From the NCBI GenBank assembly GCA_014607495.2, contig CP053167.1, positions 186,001 through 250,000 of the forward strand: a stretch of 64,000 nucleotides of DNA, given 5' to 3'. The position numbers and the translations under genes were made by a program. Under the pieces are notes generated by a model. It was not told where the DNA came from and searched no databases. It was given only the letters and a program-made list of their open reading frames with translations. Positions 11,209 through 20,590 of this stretch are shown piece by piece (positions within the stretch are counted from its first letter, which is position 1; every line of letters begins with the position of its first letter). This stretch comes from Carposina sasakii. Its lineage: Eukaryota > Arthropoda > Insecta > Lepidoptera > Carposinidae.

Positions 11209-11453
11209 AAGTCGGCCAACTGTCGTCTGACTGCATATTAGCAAGGATGCTCTATGCAAGCTCGCGGACTATTCTAACTTAGTTGGTCAGTCGCACACCA
11301 AGATGGCAGAGGACAACATGCGCGTGCGTGATTTTCCCGTGATTTTCTATTAATTAATATAGCAATTAGAGCGTCACCGCGCTAGCAACACAGTCACCGA
11401 CTAAATCAATAAGGTCTGCGGCTGACAACTACCTAAACAAAGTTGGCCGATTG
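11209..11453. mobile_element. MITE with AGTCGGCCAACT termini
   Basis: GTCGGCCAACT on the left is matched by AGTTGGCCGAT on the right. Inside, GCGGCTGACAACTAC and GTCGTCTGACTGC continue the inverted similarity imperfectly. It is about 245 bp with no frame of note. Confidence 0.5.
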
Positions 11454-12260
11454 AATTGCGAAAGTACCCAATTTAGTTGTTCCATAGTCGGCGAACTTAA
11501 AATTGTAACTGTTCGGGTGCTCTAACAGCTACGTATATTGTATCAAATCAAAAGCGTTTATTTGTGGATCGTAGGTATACAATTTTGGTATTAAATAATT
11601 CATAATGGGCTCTCTGTGTCCCACCAGTGGGCATACAAAATTGGTACGCATTGTATTCTAGGTTGGGGTTCCTTATTTAAATTAAGGAATAAAAATCAAG
11701 AGTTATCGAAGAGAGAAATTGTAAAAGAAAATCAAATAAAAATTTGTTTCCATAAGAACTTGGAAAGTCCAGAATCCAGTTTACTTTGAGTTGATTTTAG
11801 CAAAATATTCCAACATCGTATTTTGTTCCGAAAAGCGTTTGTCCGCCTAACTTCCCCTAATAGCTTCTCAATTAATGCGATTAGAGGATGGAAGGTGAGG
11901 CTGAAAACGTAATAACCGAGTTAACTTGTTTAGGGGCTGAAAACTCTAGTATTTAGGTTATTTTCGGACTATTGAAATCACGCGATTTTGCCCGCAAAAC
12001 CGTAAAGTTTTACAATGTTATTAAAAAAGAATTGACACACTTTTAAAGCTAACCATTGCCTAAATTTTATAGTACTCGTAGTTCCAAAGCTGTCAAATGT
12101 CATTCTTAAATACTGTTTAATTTTAGACGCGGTGTTGTAATAACACCGTTAGCTTTCTAGGAATTTATCATTTTTATTTTGCCTGAAAAGTTTTGTATTT
12201 TGAATCCGAATCATTATTTTAAGTTAAGCCTTGTAAAATATAATGCTACTAAACTTTTAG
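11454..12260. other. Unassigned sequence, possible LINE 3' end
   Basis: Around 11535-11700, AAGCGTTTATTTGTGGATCG in reverse resembles a LINE 3' UTR near its polyadenylation signal, but no coding part is visible. The rest has no feature I can support. Confidence 0.3.
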
Positions 12261-12384
12261 ACGGACGACCTGGCCAAGGTCGCGAGCGTCGGTTGGATGC
12301 GACTTCTTCTGACCGGTCGGAGTGGAGGTTGTTGGGGGAGGCCTATGTCCAACAGTGGACTTCTCAGGGCTGTAAATTATGATG
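12261..12384 (+). pseudogene. RTE-type LINE 3' end
   Basis: ACGGACGACCTGGCCAAGGT through GAGGCCTATGTCCAACAGT to GGCTGTAAATTATGATGAT matches the last 115 bp of the better copy at 25105-25877. It encodes the C terminus of an RTE-like reverse transcriptase with small changes, then a TGA-type tail. The tail is interrupted by the minus-strand LINE that follows and seems to resume at 12830 as (GATGAT)n. Confidence 0.8.
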
Positions 12385-12391
12385 ATAATAA

Positions 12392-12829
12392 TAATAATAT
12401 TAAAATACTTTATTGTACACAAAAAAATTTGGTACATGGGCGAACTTAATGCAATATAGCATTTTCTACCAGTTAACCCAATTACTGGAGAAAAGCTTAG
12501 GGCCGTACAATAAAAACGAATAACATTGATAAAAAATAAAATAACTTAAGAACTACTTATACCGACAAAGACAAATCACAATATACACTACTAATGTCTC
12601 ATTTTGTAGCGTCGTGTGGTATTTCTGCACCCTTGACTTAAAAACCGCTGCCGAAGAAGACTCTCGAATCTCCAGCGGAAGCTTATTCCAGAGACGAACA
12701 GCCGTGGCTAAGAAGGAGTTTGAGAACAGCGCCGCACTACGCTCAGGCACCCGAAGGGTTTTATTGCGTGAGGCGCGGAGAAGACGTTCGTCTAAATTGA
12801 AGAATTCAAGACGTTCGTGAAGATACGGA
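12392..12829 (-). pseudogene. Jockey/CR1-like LINE 3' end
   Basis: On the minus strand a frame from about 12825 to the stop at 12553 has no ATG at its start and contains FFNLDERLLRASRNKT and then SNSFLATAVRLWNKLPLEIR. Arrangements such as the RLWN.LP box are characteristic of the C terminus of Jockey/CR1-group reverse transcriptases. Downstream is a 3' UTR ending in an AATAAA-type signal and (TAA)n, reaching 12392. Only about 90 codons remain, so it is 5'-truncated. Both flanks are the TGA-repeat tail of an RTE element, which makes it the younger insertion. Confidence 0.75.
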
Positions 12830-12839
12830 TGATGATGAT

Positions 12840-13166
12840 GATTAGACTTTTAACAACCTATAAAATTGACAAGTCTATGTTTTATCCATTTTAGTCATTC
12901 TAAATCCACAGATGAGCCATGGTGTAACAATCGACGGAGGCTTCGGTACGGTTAACGCTGGTTGTCACGTTAAGCAGTCGAAAACACCTGCGTTCCGTAT
13001 CGTTGACGAGACTCGTTAAAATCCGCGACGTTTCCGTAATGTGGGTTGACAGGCGAAATGCGAACCAAAAGTTTTATTAAAATACATTTGGTAAATTACG
13101 TGGTTCTGAGATTGGACATGTTTTTCAAATTAATGAATATTTGCATTAATTTTATAAACGAGTAAA
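12840..13166. other. No recognised feature
   Basis: Starts with the resumed (GATGAT)n tail. A moderately GC-rich patch at 12920-13060 has no frame that I recognise. Confidence 0.35.
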
Positions 13167-13415
13167 CGGGATGTAAAAAAGGGGTATATTACGAGGAATA
13201 CTATAAAGATAGTCAATAGAGAACCTATCCACAAAATTTAAGATTCGAAATTACATGTTTATCTTTGCAGTAGAATTCCTAAACAACTCAGGAATGTTCA
13301 TACAATCAAATATAATAAAACATATGGTTTCGAGTTTCAAATTTTGGGTCAGGTGATCTAATAGTGGACTATCTTCATAGCATTTCGATTAACGTACCTC
13401 TCTAGCTACACCCTG
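13167..13415. mobile_element. Diverged MITE-A
   Basis: The left end CGGGATGTAAAAAAGGGG and right end GCTACACCCTG, followed by TA, are mutated MITE-A termini. The interior shares AGAACCTATCCACAAAATTT and ACATGTTTAT with 10442-10700. Confidence 0.75.
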
Positions 13416-14013
13416 TACCTACTTTCGTTACAAAAGGCAGACATTATATTATTAAATTTTATTACGTAACTTTCGACCTGTCTGTATACATAAATCTATT
13501 TATAATTAAAACATAGTGTTCCCCGTTCCGATAGGTGCATAGAATTCGGTGTTCTTAGGGAATGGCATGACAAAAGCTTTGCGGAAATTCGAGAACACGA
13601 AACCTGCCTTGCTATTATGTGAAACTCATAGTAAGAATGAGCCGCGTAATTTTAACTAAGTAAGTGCCAAAAAATATTTTTCTACTTAAACTAATTATCC
13701 GAAAACTGTACATAAAGGTATTATTAAAATCTAAATACCTTACTGTAGTATAACAAGTTTAAATACATTTTCGAACTATTGAGTAGTCATAAGCTAGCCA
13801 GTTACGTAGGGAATAGCATCAATTTCAGGAGACTTAATAACTGAAACGAAGTATGAATACTTAAGGCTTTTTTAAATTCTCATAGATACGTCTACTGACA
13901 CCTAAGCTTTTCACACGGATAGAAAATGTAAATAGGTAAAATTAATCACTTTTAAAAGTTCTGTAAAGTCAAGGTTACAAAATGTTAAAATAATTATTCG
14001 TGATCTATACAAT

Positions 14014-14254
14014 TGGCAATGGGCAGGGCACATAGCTCGAAGAACGGATGGCCGATGGAGTCGGAAAGTTCTAGAGTGGATACCACGTATCGGCAAGCGC
14101 AGCGTGGGAAGGCCACCCGCGAGGTGGACGGATGACCTGGCCAAGGTTGCGGGCGCCGGTTGGATGCAGGCTGCTTCCGACCGGTCGGAGTGGAGGTTGT
14201 TGGGGGAGGCCTATGTCCAACAGTGGACTTCTCAGGGCTGTAAATGATGATGAT
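14014..14254 (+). pseudogene. RTE-type LINE 3' end, open frame
   Basis: From TGGCAATGGGCAGGGCACAT to the TGA at 14244 the frame is open for 76 codons: WQWAGHIARRTDGRW, then RWTDDLAKVAGAGWMQAA, then WTSQGCK and stop. It is nearly identical to 25644-25876, differing by few bases, so the two copies are close relatives. It ends in (TGA)n. There is no start codon, as expected for a truncated LINE. The frame on the opposite strand is a shadow. Confidence 0.85.
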
Positions 14255-14285
14255 GCAATTATTAAATCAGTGGATTATGTATAAC

Positions 14286-14554
14286 GTCTTTACAAAATAA
14301 GTGATTATTTTTTGACACGAAACTAGGTAGGTAAAAAGAAACAACTTTCACTATGGGACCTACACCGAAACAGTGAAAAAAATCAGCTGTTCCATACAAT
14401 CTCGAATAATTACTGCACTGAAATGTATGGAACAGCTGATTTTTTTCCATTATTTCGGAGTTGATCCCATAGTGAAAGTTGCTTCTTTGTTGCTTCGTTG
14501 CTGTTTTCCTACCTATTTTCGTGTCAAAAGCAAATCACTAATTTTGAATAGACC
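14286..14554. mobile_element. Foldback MITE-E, second copy
   Basis: It shows the same arms as 5191-5481: GACACGAAACTAGGTAG, AACTTTCACTATGGGACC and CAGCTGTTCCATAC, then their inverted copies and GTGTCAAAAGCAAATCACTA. Differences between the copies are scattered, so this is an established family. Confidence 0.75.
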
Positions 14555-14677
14555 CTTAGGTGACAAATACAAAAATAGGTATTTTAAGGGATGTTAGCAA
14601 AATAGATTCTTTCATGTCGACAAACACATTCAAACATTGAAAAAAAAGAAGTAAAAAATAACAATATTTAACTATTT

Positions 14678-14824
14678 ACATACATATAGACACGGCTATT
14701 GGAAAGGTAGCCAGAGCTGCAGGAGCATATGGGAGATTCCGCCGCCATAGCATATCGGGGTCAAGTGTTAATGATCCATAACTAGTTGCCAGCTTATCGC
14801 CTGAGATGAGCTGCAGCTGATGTG
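14678..14824. repeat. R1 repeat, internally shortened
   Basis: After (ATAC)n it reads GTAGCCAGAGCTGCAGGAGC and GCCAGCTTATCGCCTGAGA, then jumps to GAGCTGCAGCTGATGTGT. The AGTCGACTCTTACGACATGC block present in other copies is missing. Confidence 0.65.
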
Positions 14825-14836
14825 TAACTAACTGCC

Positions 14837-15056
14837 TACATACATACATATAATCACGCCTTTATCCCTTACGGGGTAGTCAGAGTACCAAGGTCCGATA
14901 GAACCACACGGTGCCACTTCTGACCAACTTTGAGGGTATAGTTGAGATGTACAAGTTCGGTTAGTAGTGACAGGTGGTCAGCCCATCGCCTACAAAACAC
15001 CAAGACCCTCTTGTCCCTCTACTGACACTTGTACAGTATGCCCGGGAAGAGAGAAC
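14837..15056. repeat. R2 repeat
   Basis: After (ATAC)n it reads AATCACGCCTTTATCCCTTA, then GGTGCCACTTCTGACCAA, GACAGGTGGTCAGCCCATCG and CAGTATGCCCGGGAAGA. It is highly similar to 59115-59372 and to the inverted copy at 41246-41503. Confidence 0.75.
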
Positions 15057-15360
15057 TAACTACCTGTACATAAATAAATAAATAACGTATTGTGGTTAAT
15101 GTTATATTCGGTAAAAGTTATCATATCACCCAGAATAAGAGCGTTGAGAAGACGAAAATTAGAAACATTTCTCGCTATAATCTTCATTCTTATTTGAAAT
15201 CGGATTTGTTTCTTTTACTAAAATGCGGAGTTTAAAACGTAAATAATTTAATTAAGGTTTTTCAGTATCACCTTACCTTTTTGTAATAAAACACAGCTCG
15301 TGGAAAATTTCAAATAAATAAATTATAACATTTTGCTGTTGTGTTCATTAGAAATGTATT

Positions 15361-15496
15361 AAACTGTAGAATAGAATAGAATAGATTTTTATTTGAAAAT
15401 TTCACAAACACGGACAGAAGTAACATAGAAAAGGACAATAGAAATAGGGTAGAAATACAGATCAAAAGAAGTAAGTAGACAGGTAGAAGCGACATG
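15361..15496 (-). repeat. LINE 3' end with (TTCTA)n tail
   Basis: On the minus strand a 3' UTR with an AATAAA signal is followed by repeated TTCTA. The same layout occurs on the plus strand at 40110-40252. No coding part is left. Confidence 0.55.
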
Positions 15497-15660
15497 AACT
15501 GTACCCAGTGACGTGCTGTACCTACCTATTGATTTTTTTTTATTACTTACAGTTTATTAATTGTCTACAGCCAATTTACTTGATTGTCTTATTTTAACGG
15601 ATTATATTAATGGAGAAGTGTTTTTATAAATTTATCTTAGTCAAGATATTATATATTATA

Positions 15661-15743
15661 AAATTATTAATAAAGAAAATGGAAAAAATTCTTCACCCGA
15701 GTGGGAATCGAACCCACGACTGCTGTAAACCGTGCCAGCCGCT
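15661..15743 (-). mobile_element. S1 SINE, 5' truncated
   Basis: The tail is AAATTATTAATAAAGAAAAT and the B box is GTGGGAATCGAACCCACGAC on the plus strand. The A-box end is missing. The flanks ATATTATATATTATA and ATATTATATATATAT act as a target duplication. Confidence 0.75.
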
Positions 15744-15973
15744 ATATTATATATATATTTTGTGAGTAAAGGAAACTAACGGAAGCAGCCGCATTAACGG
15801 TTTTCTTCAGCGACTGATTTTATAACCGCGTTTTGTTACATGGCTAGCGGGTAAAACCGCGCAAAAATTTTAGGCTCATAGAACTTATATTATTCGCGGT
15901 TTTTAACTGTAGTGTGTGCAGCTCGAGCGGTTTTGTTGTTACGCTGTTAACCGCTTAAGGGAAAAAACCGTAG

Positions 15974-16210
15974 TGCGCCCTTAGCCGCGGAACCTTTATA
16001 AACATAAGCAAGAACACGGAATACGACGATTTTCGCATCGAGACTGAAAATGAAGAAGTGTACAGCGCAATAACAAAAGTTTTATCTCAGCAACTTAATA
16101 GATTTTTCAAGAAAATAGGAATATTTTCTGAAGGATTTCTCGGCGCTTCGAAATATGTAAAACCGGTATCAGCTACAGCTGCAAAATGGACCCTACGTCC
16201 GAGGCATTAA
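15974..16210 (+). pseudogene. Protein-like open frame without ATG
   Basis: A 78-codon frame runs from just after a TAG at 15971 to TAA at 16208-16210. It has no methionine. Its composition looks like real protein, with EYDDFRIETENEEVYSAITK, then VLSQQLNRFFKKIGIF, then a C terminus AAKWTLRPRH. It could be a last exon using an upstream AG acceptor (AACATAAG just before codon 13 is one candidate) or a decayed gene piece. Short frames upstream (15760-15900) also read plausibly but are broken by stops. I do not recognise the family and assign no function. In AT-rich DNA a chance frame of this length is uncommon but possible. Confidence 0.35.
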
Positions 16211-16654
16211 GGTGGTCGCATTGGCATTGTAAAACGAAATAAAATACGTATCGAAGTCAGATTTTGATATTGGTGTCACAGAGTAATAAATAATCTCATA
16301 AATAAATATGGTGTTACTAACCCGTGTTTAAACTTGAACTCTGTCAAAAATTTATATTTGACAGTAAAATGTGCGGAATAGCTATCAAAATAAGACAATA
16401 TTAGATTAAGCAATGTTTATTTTCTTGTATTAACACGAATAATGCGTCAATGAAAATTCTTATTAACCACTACCTGCTAGTAAGTAACAAATTTTATATA
16501 TAAATATATCCGCTTCGTTCTCTAAGCTTTTTATCTTATCACACGAGATGTTAATAATGTTTTAATTTCCACCATAGCTTCTCTACTTAATATACTTATT
16601 TACAGCTACACTGTGTCCCATATTCATACCACGTTAGACGGCGCAATTGTGCAC
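16211..16654. other. No recognised feature
   Basis: AT-rich sequence downstream of the open frame. No polyadenylation signal stands out close to the stop. Confidence 0.4.
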
Positions 16655-17182
16655 CTAAAATATGATATACATACATACATACATACATACATACAAGGCT
16701 GTGTTCCCGAAATTAGGTAGCCAGAACTGCAGTCCTTCTTCTTCAGCCTATTGTAGTCCACTGCTGAACGTAAGCCTCCCCCAGGGCACGCCACAAGGCT
16801 ACTGCCTCAGGGGGGTTTTACCCATAGTCACCACGCTGGGCAGGCGGGTTGGTGATAGCAGTTTGTATTTTGGACTATGTTGTCAGCACGGGAGGCGCTG
16901 CTGCCCACCTCCCGGAAACCCTTAATCGCCTCGTACGAAACCCACGGGCAGACATGGGGTGGTACGGATTCTACTCTGCGGTCACCACGTGGCCAAGAAC
17001 TGCAATATCACAAAGCAAATCCTACAGCCACGTTTAGCATAGCGGGGACAGATGTAAAAGATCAGTGACAAGTTGCTAGCTTATCGCCTGAGAGATTGCC
17101 CGAGTTCCTTAGTCGACTCTTATGACATGCACGGAAGGAGTTGCAGCTAATGTATTCTAGTGAAGCCCCGCATCAGCATATA
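16655..17182. repeat. R1 repeat interrupted by R3
   Basis: 16655-16731 is the R1 start, with (ATAC)n and TTCCCGAAATTAGGTAGCC. 16996-17182 continues R1 with CACGTTTAGCATAGCGGGGA, TTCCTTAGTCGACTCTTATG and AAGCCCCGCATCAGC. The two parts are separated by an R3 element, so R1 was there first. Confidence 0.8.
16732..16995 (-). mobile_element. R3 element inserted in R1 with target duplication
   Basis: The R3 tail (CCTATTGTAGTCCACTGCTG on the plus strand) follows a TTC-rich run at the left, and the R3 body reaches CTACTCTGCGGTCACCACGT at the right. AGAACTGCA occurs at 16723-16731 and again at 16996-17004, a 9-bp target duplication inside R1. Frames read from this element are not genes. Confidence 0.8.
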
Positions 17183-17601
17183 TGATGTACTTCATATAAA
17201 ATCAATCTGCAATTTCATCTGAAATTGAAAACGCATACGGATTATTGGAAATATGATTAAAATACTGATGTAGGTTTTACGGAATTGGTGAGCTATGTAA
17301 ACGAATTATTTATATCAGATTTTTCTATCCGATACAGTTATATCAAGCTCTATCGACGATCTTTTCCGTAATATTTATGTGTAACTAACCAAATAGATGC
17401 CCCTGTAAAAATTTAGAAACCGGCAAAAAACATATCATATTTTGGTGAATAAGTAAATATATTGACAGTCTCTTGATAGTCAATTGATAGTCTCTTTATT
17501 ATGAAGATGGTTAATAGATCTTATACCAAGAACACAGTGTTATTATTTTTTTACTCTCAAGGGAAAATATAGAATTAATTAAAATACGAGCTATTCTTCT
17601 A
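17183..17601. other. No recognised feature
   Basis: AT-rich sequence with a short direct repeat (TTGATAGTC) at 17472-17495. No gene supported. Confidence 0.4.
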
Positions 17602-17603
17602 TA

Positions 17604-17986
17604 CAGGATGTTTTTTTGTGGCCACCTTTAACGAAGGGTACGTACTCTATACATCAAATAAAGTAAGTTTATGCCAAAAAAAATGCTGGGAAAAAATTTT
17701 TTTTCTTTCAATTTTTTTTTTAAATTACTTGATCTGGCGAAATTTATAGTGTCTAGTGTTTATGTTAGTTTTTTTATAGACAGATATTAATTATTTCTCG
17801 TGAAAAAATCTTGCTACGCGCGTCTATGTGCATTTATGCAGAAAAACGCAGTCTATTTACTCAACTTTGGACCCTAATATTTTGGAATCCAGACACTTCC
17901 TAGGTATGCTTCCATGGAGAAAAATGATCGTGATGATGAGGAGATTCCGTAGTTTTCGGAAACGTTGACGACCAAAAATCAACCTG
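17604..17986. mobile_element. Complete MITE-B
   Basis: The left end is CAGGATGTTTTTTTGTGGCC and the right end CCAAAAATCAACCTG, with TA on both sides. The interior includes TATTTACTCAACTTTGGACC and a CTTCCATGGAGAAAAATGATCG block that recurs inverted at 33764-33918. It is 383 bp and non-coding. Confidence 0.7.
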
Positions 17987-18116
17987 TATATCTATATAAT
18001 CCAGCTAATAATAAACTTTGAACTCATTTTGAGGTTAAGGTCAAAATAATCTGCCTTTAAATAAAAAATATATAGGTGTTTTCACTTCTATTATTCCACA
18101 AAGCAAAGCTCTATAC

Positions 18117-18514
18117 CACATTGTTAGCTCCTTGACGTTTTTCTATTACACGACACGACCACGGTTTTTTTGGAAGCAAAAATGTATCAAATAGTATGGC
18201 TCGGTTTTCCATTATGGAATGATTCCGAGCTAAGCAGCACGCTGCACTGCTAGCCTTCCTAGTGCTGCCGCGACATTGCTGCGTCGCTGGGAATAATATA
18301 CTCTCATATAAACCTGTAGACAATGTACGCGGACAAGTATTGCTGCGGGCAGTGCAGCATGCTGCTTAGCTCGGACTCATACCTGGAAGTTTTGTTTGAC
18401 AAGTACATAATCATCACGAACAGCACAACACTGCTGCGGCAGAAGTGCAGTGTGTTAATTAGCTCGGAATGTCTTGTCGTGTCGTCTAGTCGAAAAGCGT
18501 CCATTAGCAATCGT
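18117..18514. mobile_element. Foldback MITE with GCTGC-rich arms
   Basis: The outer inverted ends are TTGACGTTTTTCTATTACAC and its imperfect partner near 18472-18500, both containing CGACACGAC or GTCGTGTCG. The inner arms at 18225-18250 and 18349-18374 pair at 25 of 26 bases. A third, degenerate unit with a CTGCTGCGG...TAGCTCGGA order lies at 18430-18468. The open frames across it are by-products of the palindrome. Confidence 0.6.
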
Positions 18515-19244
18515 GCAATCAAACATGGCGCTATTGTAAATAGATATTCAATTTTTACCAGCCATTTTCACGCGAACAAAAAGATTTTTGTAAAGCCATT
18601 ATTTTTTATTGAAGCATAAATAATACATCACGCTGCATAGAGCTAAACACCCTTAGAATAACCGTATATAGGTCTACAATGTTACAATGAGTGACTAATA
18701 GTTGTTTTGTATCGGGTTTCTAGTTTATAAAGAGGAATCGCAAAAAGGTCGATATAGGGCTGTCGCTTTTGACAGTTTAGCTCGAAAGTTCCGTCATAAA
18801 TATTAAAGCTGTAACAAACCGTATGTATTCGTTTTTTTCAAGTACCGAGTAACGAAACGTTACCCAGGAATTACTCGCATGTTTCGTATCATGCGTAGGT
18901 ATTTTTCGTATAATACACTGTTTCGGATCGCAAGTGGTGTATTTGTAACGTATGTTCTACCAATGCGCTTGATGCGGTTCATTTAAATCGCTTATTTCTC
19001 ATGAAATATTCTTTGTAATACTATCATAAATTTGGTATATTACGTCGACAGTTCACGTCGATTCTACTCGGCAAATAAATATATATCTATGGGATTTTAC
19101 GCTGAATTTTCCCCAGCATTTCTGTTATTCTCTTAAAACTTGGCATAGAGACAGCAGGCTATCTGACATCGGAAAAGCTGTCCTTAGTCTTTTAACTATT
19201 TTTGACACTGTAATTTAATGACTGTATACTACCAGAATTCGTTT
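18515..19244. other. No recognised feature
   Basis: AT-rich sequence with scattered CGT-rich patches (18830-18960). No gene or repeat match seen. Confidence 0.4.
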
Positions 19245-19394
19245 TCCCGAAGGATCATTTTTCTCCATGTGGCTGGTTTCCAACGAAAATTGTACACTAG
19301 AAATTTACTGTCTATGTAGCATATAGAGTACGTAGCCCTTTATTTGATGTATAGAGTACGTACGTTAAGGGTGGCAACTACGAAAAACACCCTG
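19245..19394. repeat. MITE-B right part
   Basis: AGAGTACGTACGTTAAGGGT to a CGAAAAACACCCTG terminus followed by TA is the inverted counterpart of the MITE-B left end. ATCATTTTTCTCCATGTGG matches the interior. The other terminus is lost. Confidence 0.6.
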
Positions 19395-19405
19395 TATATA
19401 GACAC

Positions 19406-19606
19406 AGTTGTGTACCTAAAATAGGTAACTAGATCTGCATGATCATATAGAAGAGCCCAAAGACACGGTTAGCATAGCGACGACAGATGCAAATGTCAAG
19501 TTGCTTAGCTTAGAAGATAACGCTCTAGTTCCTTACTTGACTCTTGCGACATGCACGGAAGGAGATGCAGCTTATGTATTCTAGTGCAGCCCTGCATCAG
19601 TACCGG
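19406..19606. repeat. R1 repeat
   Basis: CTAAAATAGGTAACTAGATCTGC, CACGGTTAGCATAGCGACG, CATGCACGGAAGGAGATGCAG and GCCCTGCATCAGTAC follow the R1 order, with small deletions. Confidence 0.65.
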
Positions 19607-19982
19607 TAAAGAAGTTTTTCAATCGTTCTAAAAACGGCTTTTAGTTTTTGACAGCCCTAGTAAGGCGGTAAATGTACATACATACGTATAAATAAGGAGT
19701 ATTGTCCGTTCGGCCTTGGTAGGCTCCCGCAATGCGGTTTCACATTAATATTTTACTATACGCTTCTCATACACACTGGCTGCAAATACGGAATTCCGAA
19801 AAGGACTATCAGGTCCTGCTTAGTGTAAGGTTTTTGTAATTACTTTACAAAGAGCGGGAGCTAAGTGAATGTGCAATATAAATATAACCTTAAAATATTT
19901 TAAAGAAAATAGTTATATTAGCTTAAAAATGTAAAATCAAGACAAAAAGTCATGCTAAATGAAAAAAAAAAAACTATTTTAA
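19607..19982. other. No recognised feature
   Basis: AT-rich sequence between R1 and an S1 SINE. The segment 19955-19980 is A-rich and may belong to the SINE target. Confidence 0.4.
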
Positions 19983-20081
19983 AATATTAATAAGAAAATG
20001 TAAAAAAATTCACCCGAGTGAGATTTGAACTCACGACCATTCGCATACCGTGCATCGCTCTACCAACTGAGCTATCGGGTC
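19983..20081 (-). mobile_element. S1 SINE with a well-kept tRNA-like head
   Basis: Read on the minus strand it starts GACCCGATAGCTCAGTTGG and has the T-arm GTGAGTTCAAATCTCAC, followed by CGGGTGAA. The D arm and T arm pair well, and the acceptor pairs at six of seven positions. The anticodon arm does not fold, and the S1 tail follows the head. It is therefore a SINE, although it is the most tRNA-like copy here. Confidence 0.75.
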
Positions 20082-20537
20082 ACTTAAAAAATACTATCAA
20101 ACAACAAAGACTGAACGTAGCTATGCACTAGATAAAAAGCTTTAGTGAAAATAAAAGCAAAAAATTGTGGTGTATGTAGCTATCTGTTCTATAACCTTTT
20201 ATCCAAATCGGTTTAATAAGCTAGGGACCGATTATTCCAATGTGCAGATCGCCTATCTGAAGACTAAAGTTGATTAGAGTTGTGTAACTTGATTAAGTTT
20301 TAGAGAAAGGCAGTATTAACTTTATCCTTCATATAGACTATTCAATGGAAAAATCGGCCCTAATATAACAGTTAACCCTAGAAATTCCTAACTCTCAATT
20401 ACAAAACCTACTAGGTGAATTAATAAGCAGTGTGTATCAAGTAATCCTAAAGTCTTGGAATACACACAGACAGATGTACATACTTGCCGTAATAAATAAA
20501 GCTGGTAAGTCGGTCGCTAGATTATTGTATTTGTGCG
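20082..20537. other. No recognised gene
   Basis: Contains TTTTAGAGAAAGGCAGTATT with TTTATCC at 20298-20330, which is loosely echoed at 55340-55400. Otherwise unassigned. Confidence 0.35.
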
Positions 20538-20590
20538 AACAGCGGCGGTAGGCTCAGCCCTTACTACGTGGGACTTAATATGCTAACTGG
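20538..20590. repeat. R5 repeat fragment
   Basis: GCGGCGGTAGGCTCAGCCCTTACTACGTGGG matches the reverse complement of 31170-31215, and its first 15 bases recur at 8280-8295. The element ends are not clear. Confidence 0.5.

Noticed and set aside
18323..18619. 98-codon open frame in the foldback element
   Set aside because: It follows the inverted arms, and a matching frame exists on the other strand.
19983..20081. tRNA gene on the minus strand
   Set aside because: The D arm, T arm and acceptor look good, but the anticodon arm does not fold and the S1 tail is attached, as in six other copies.
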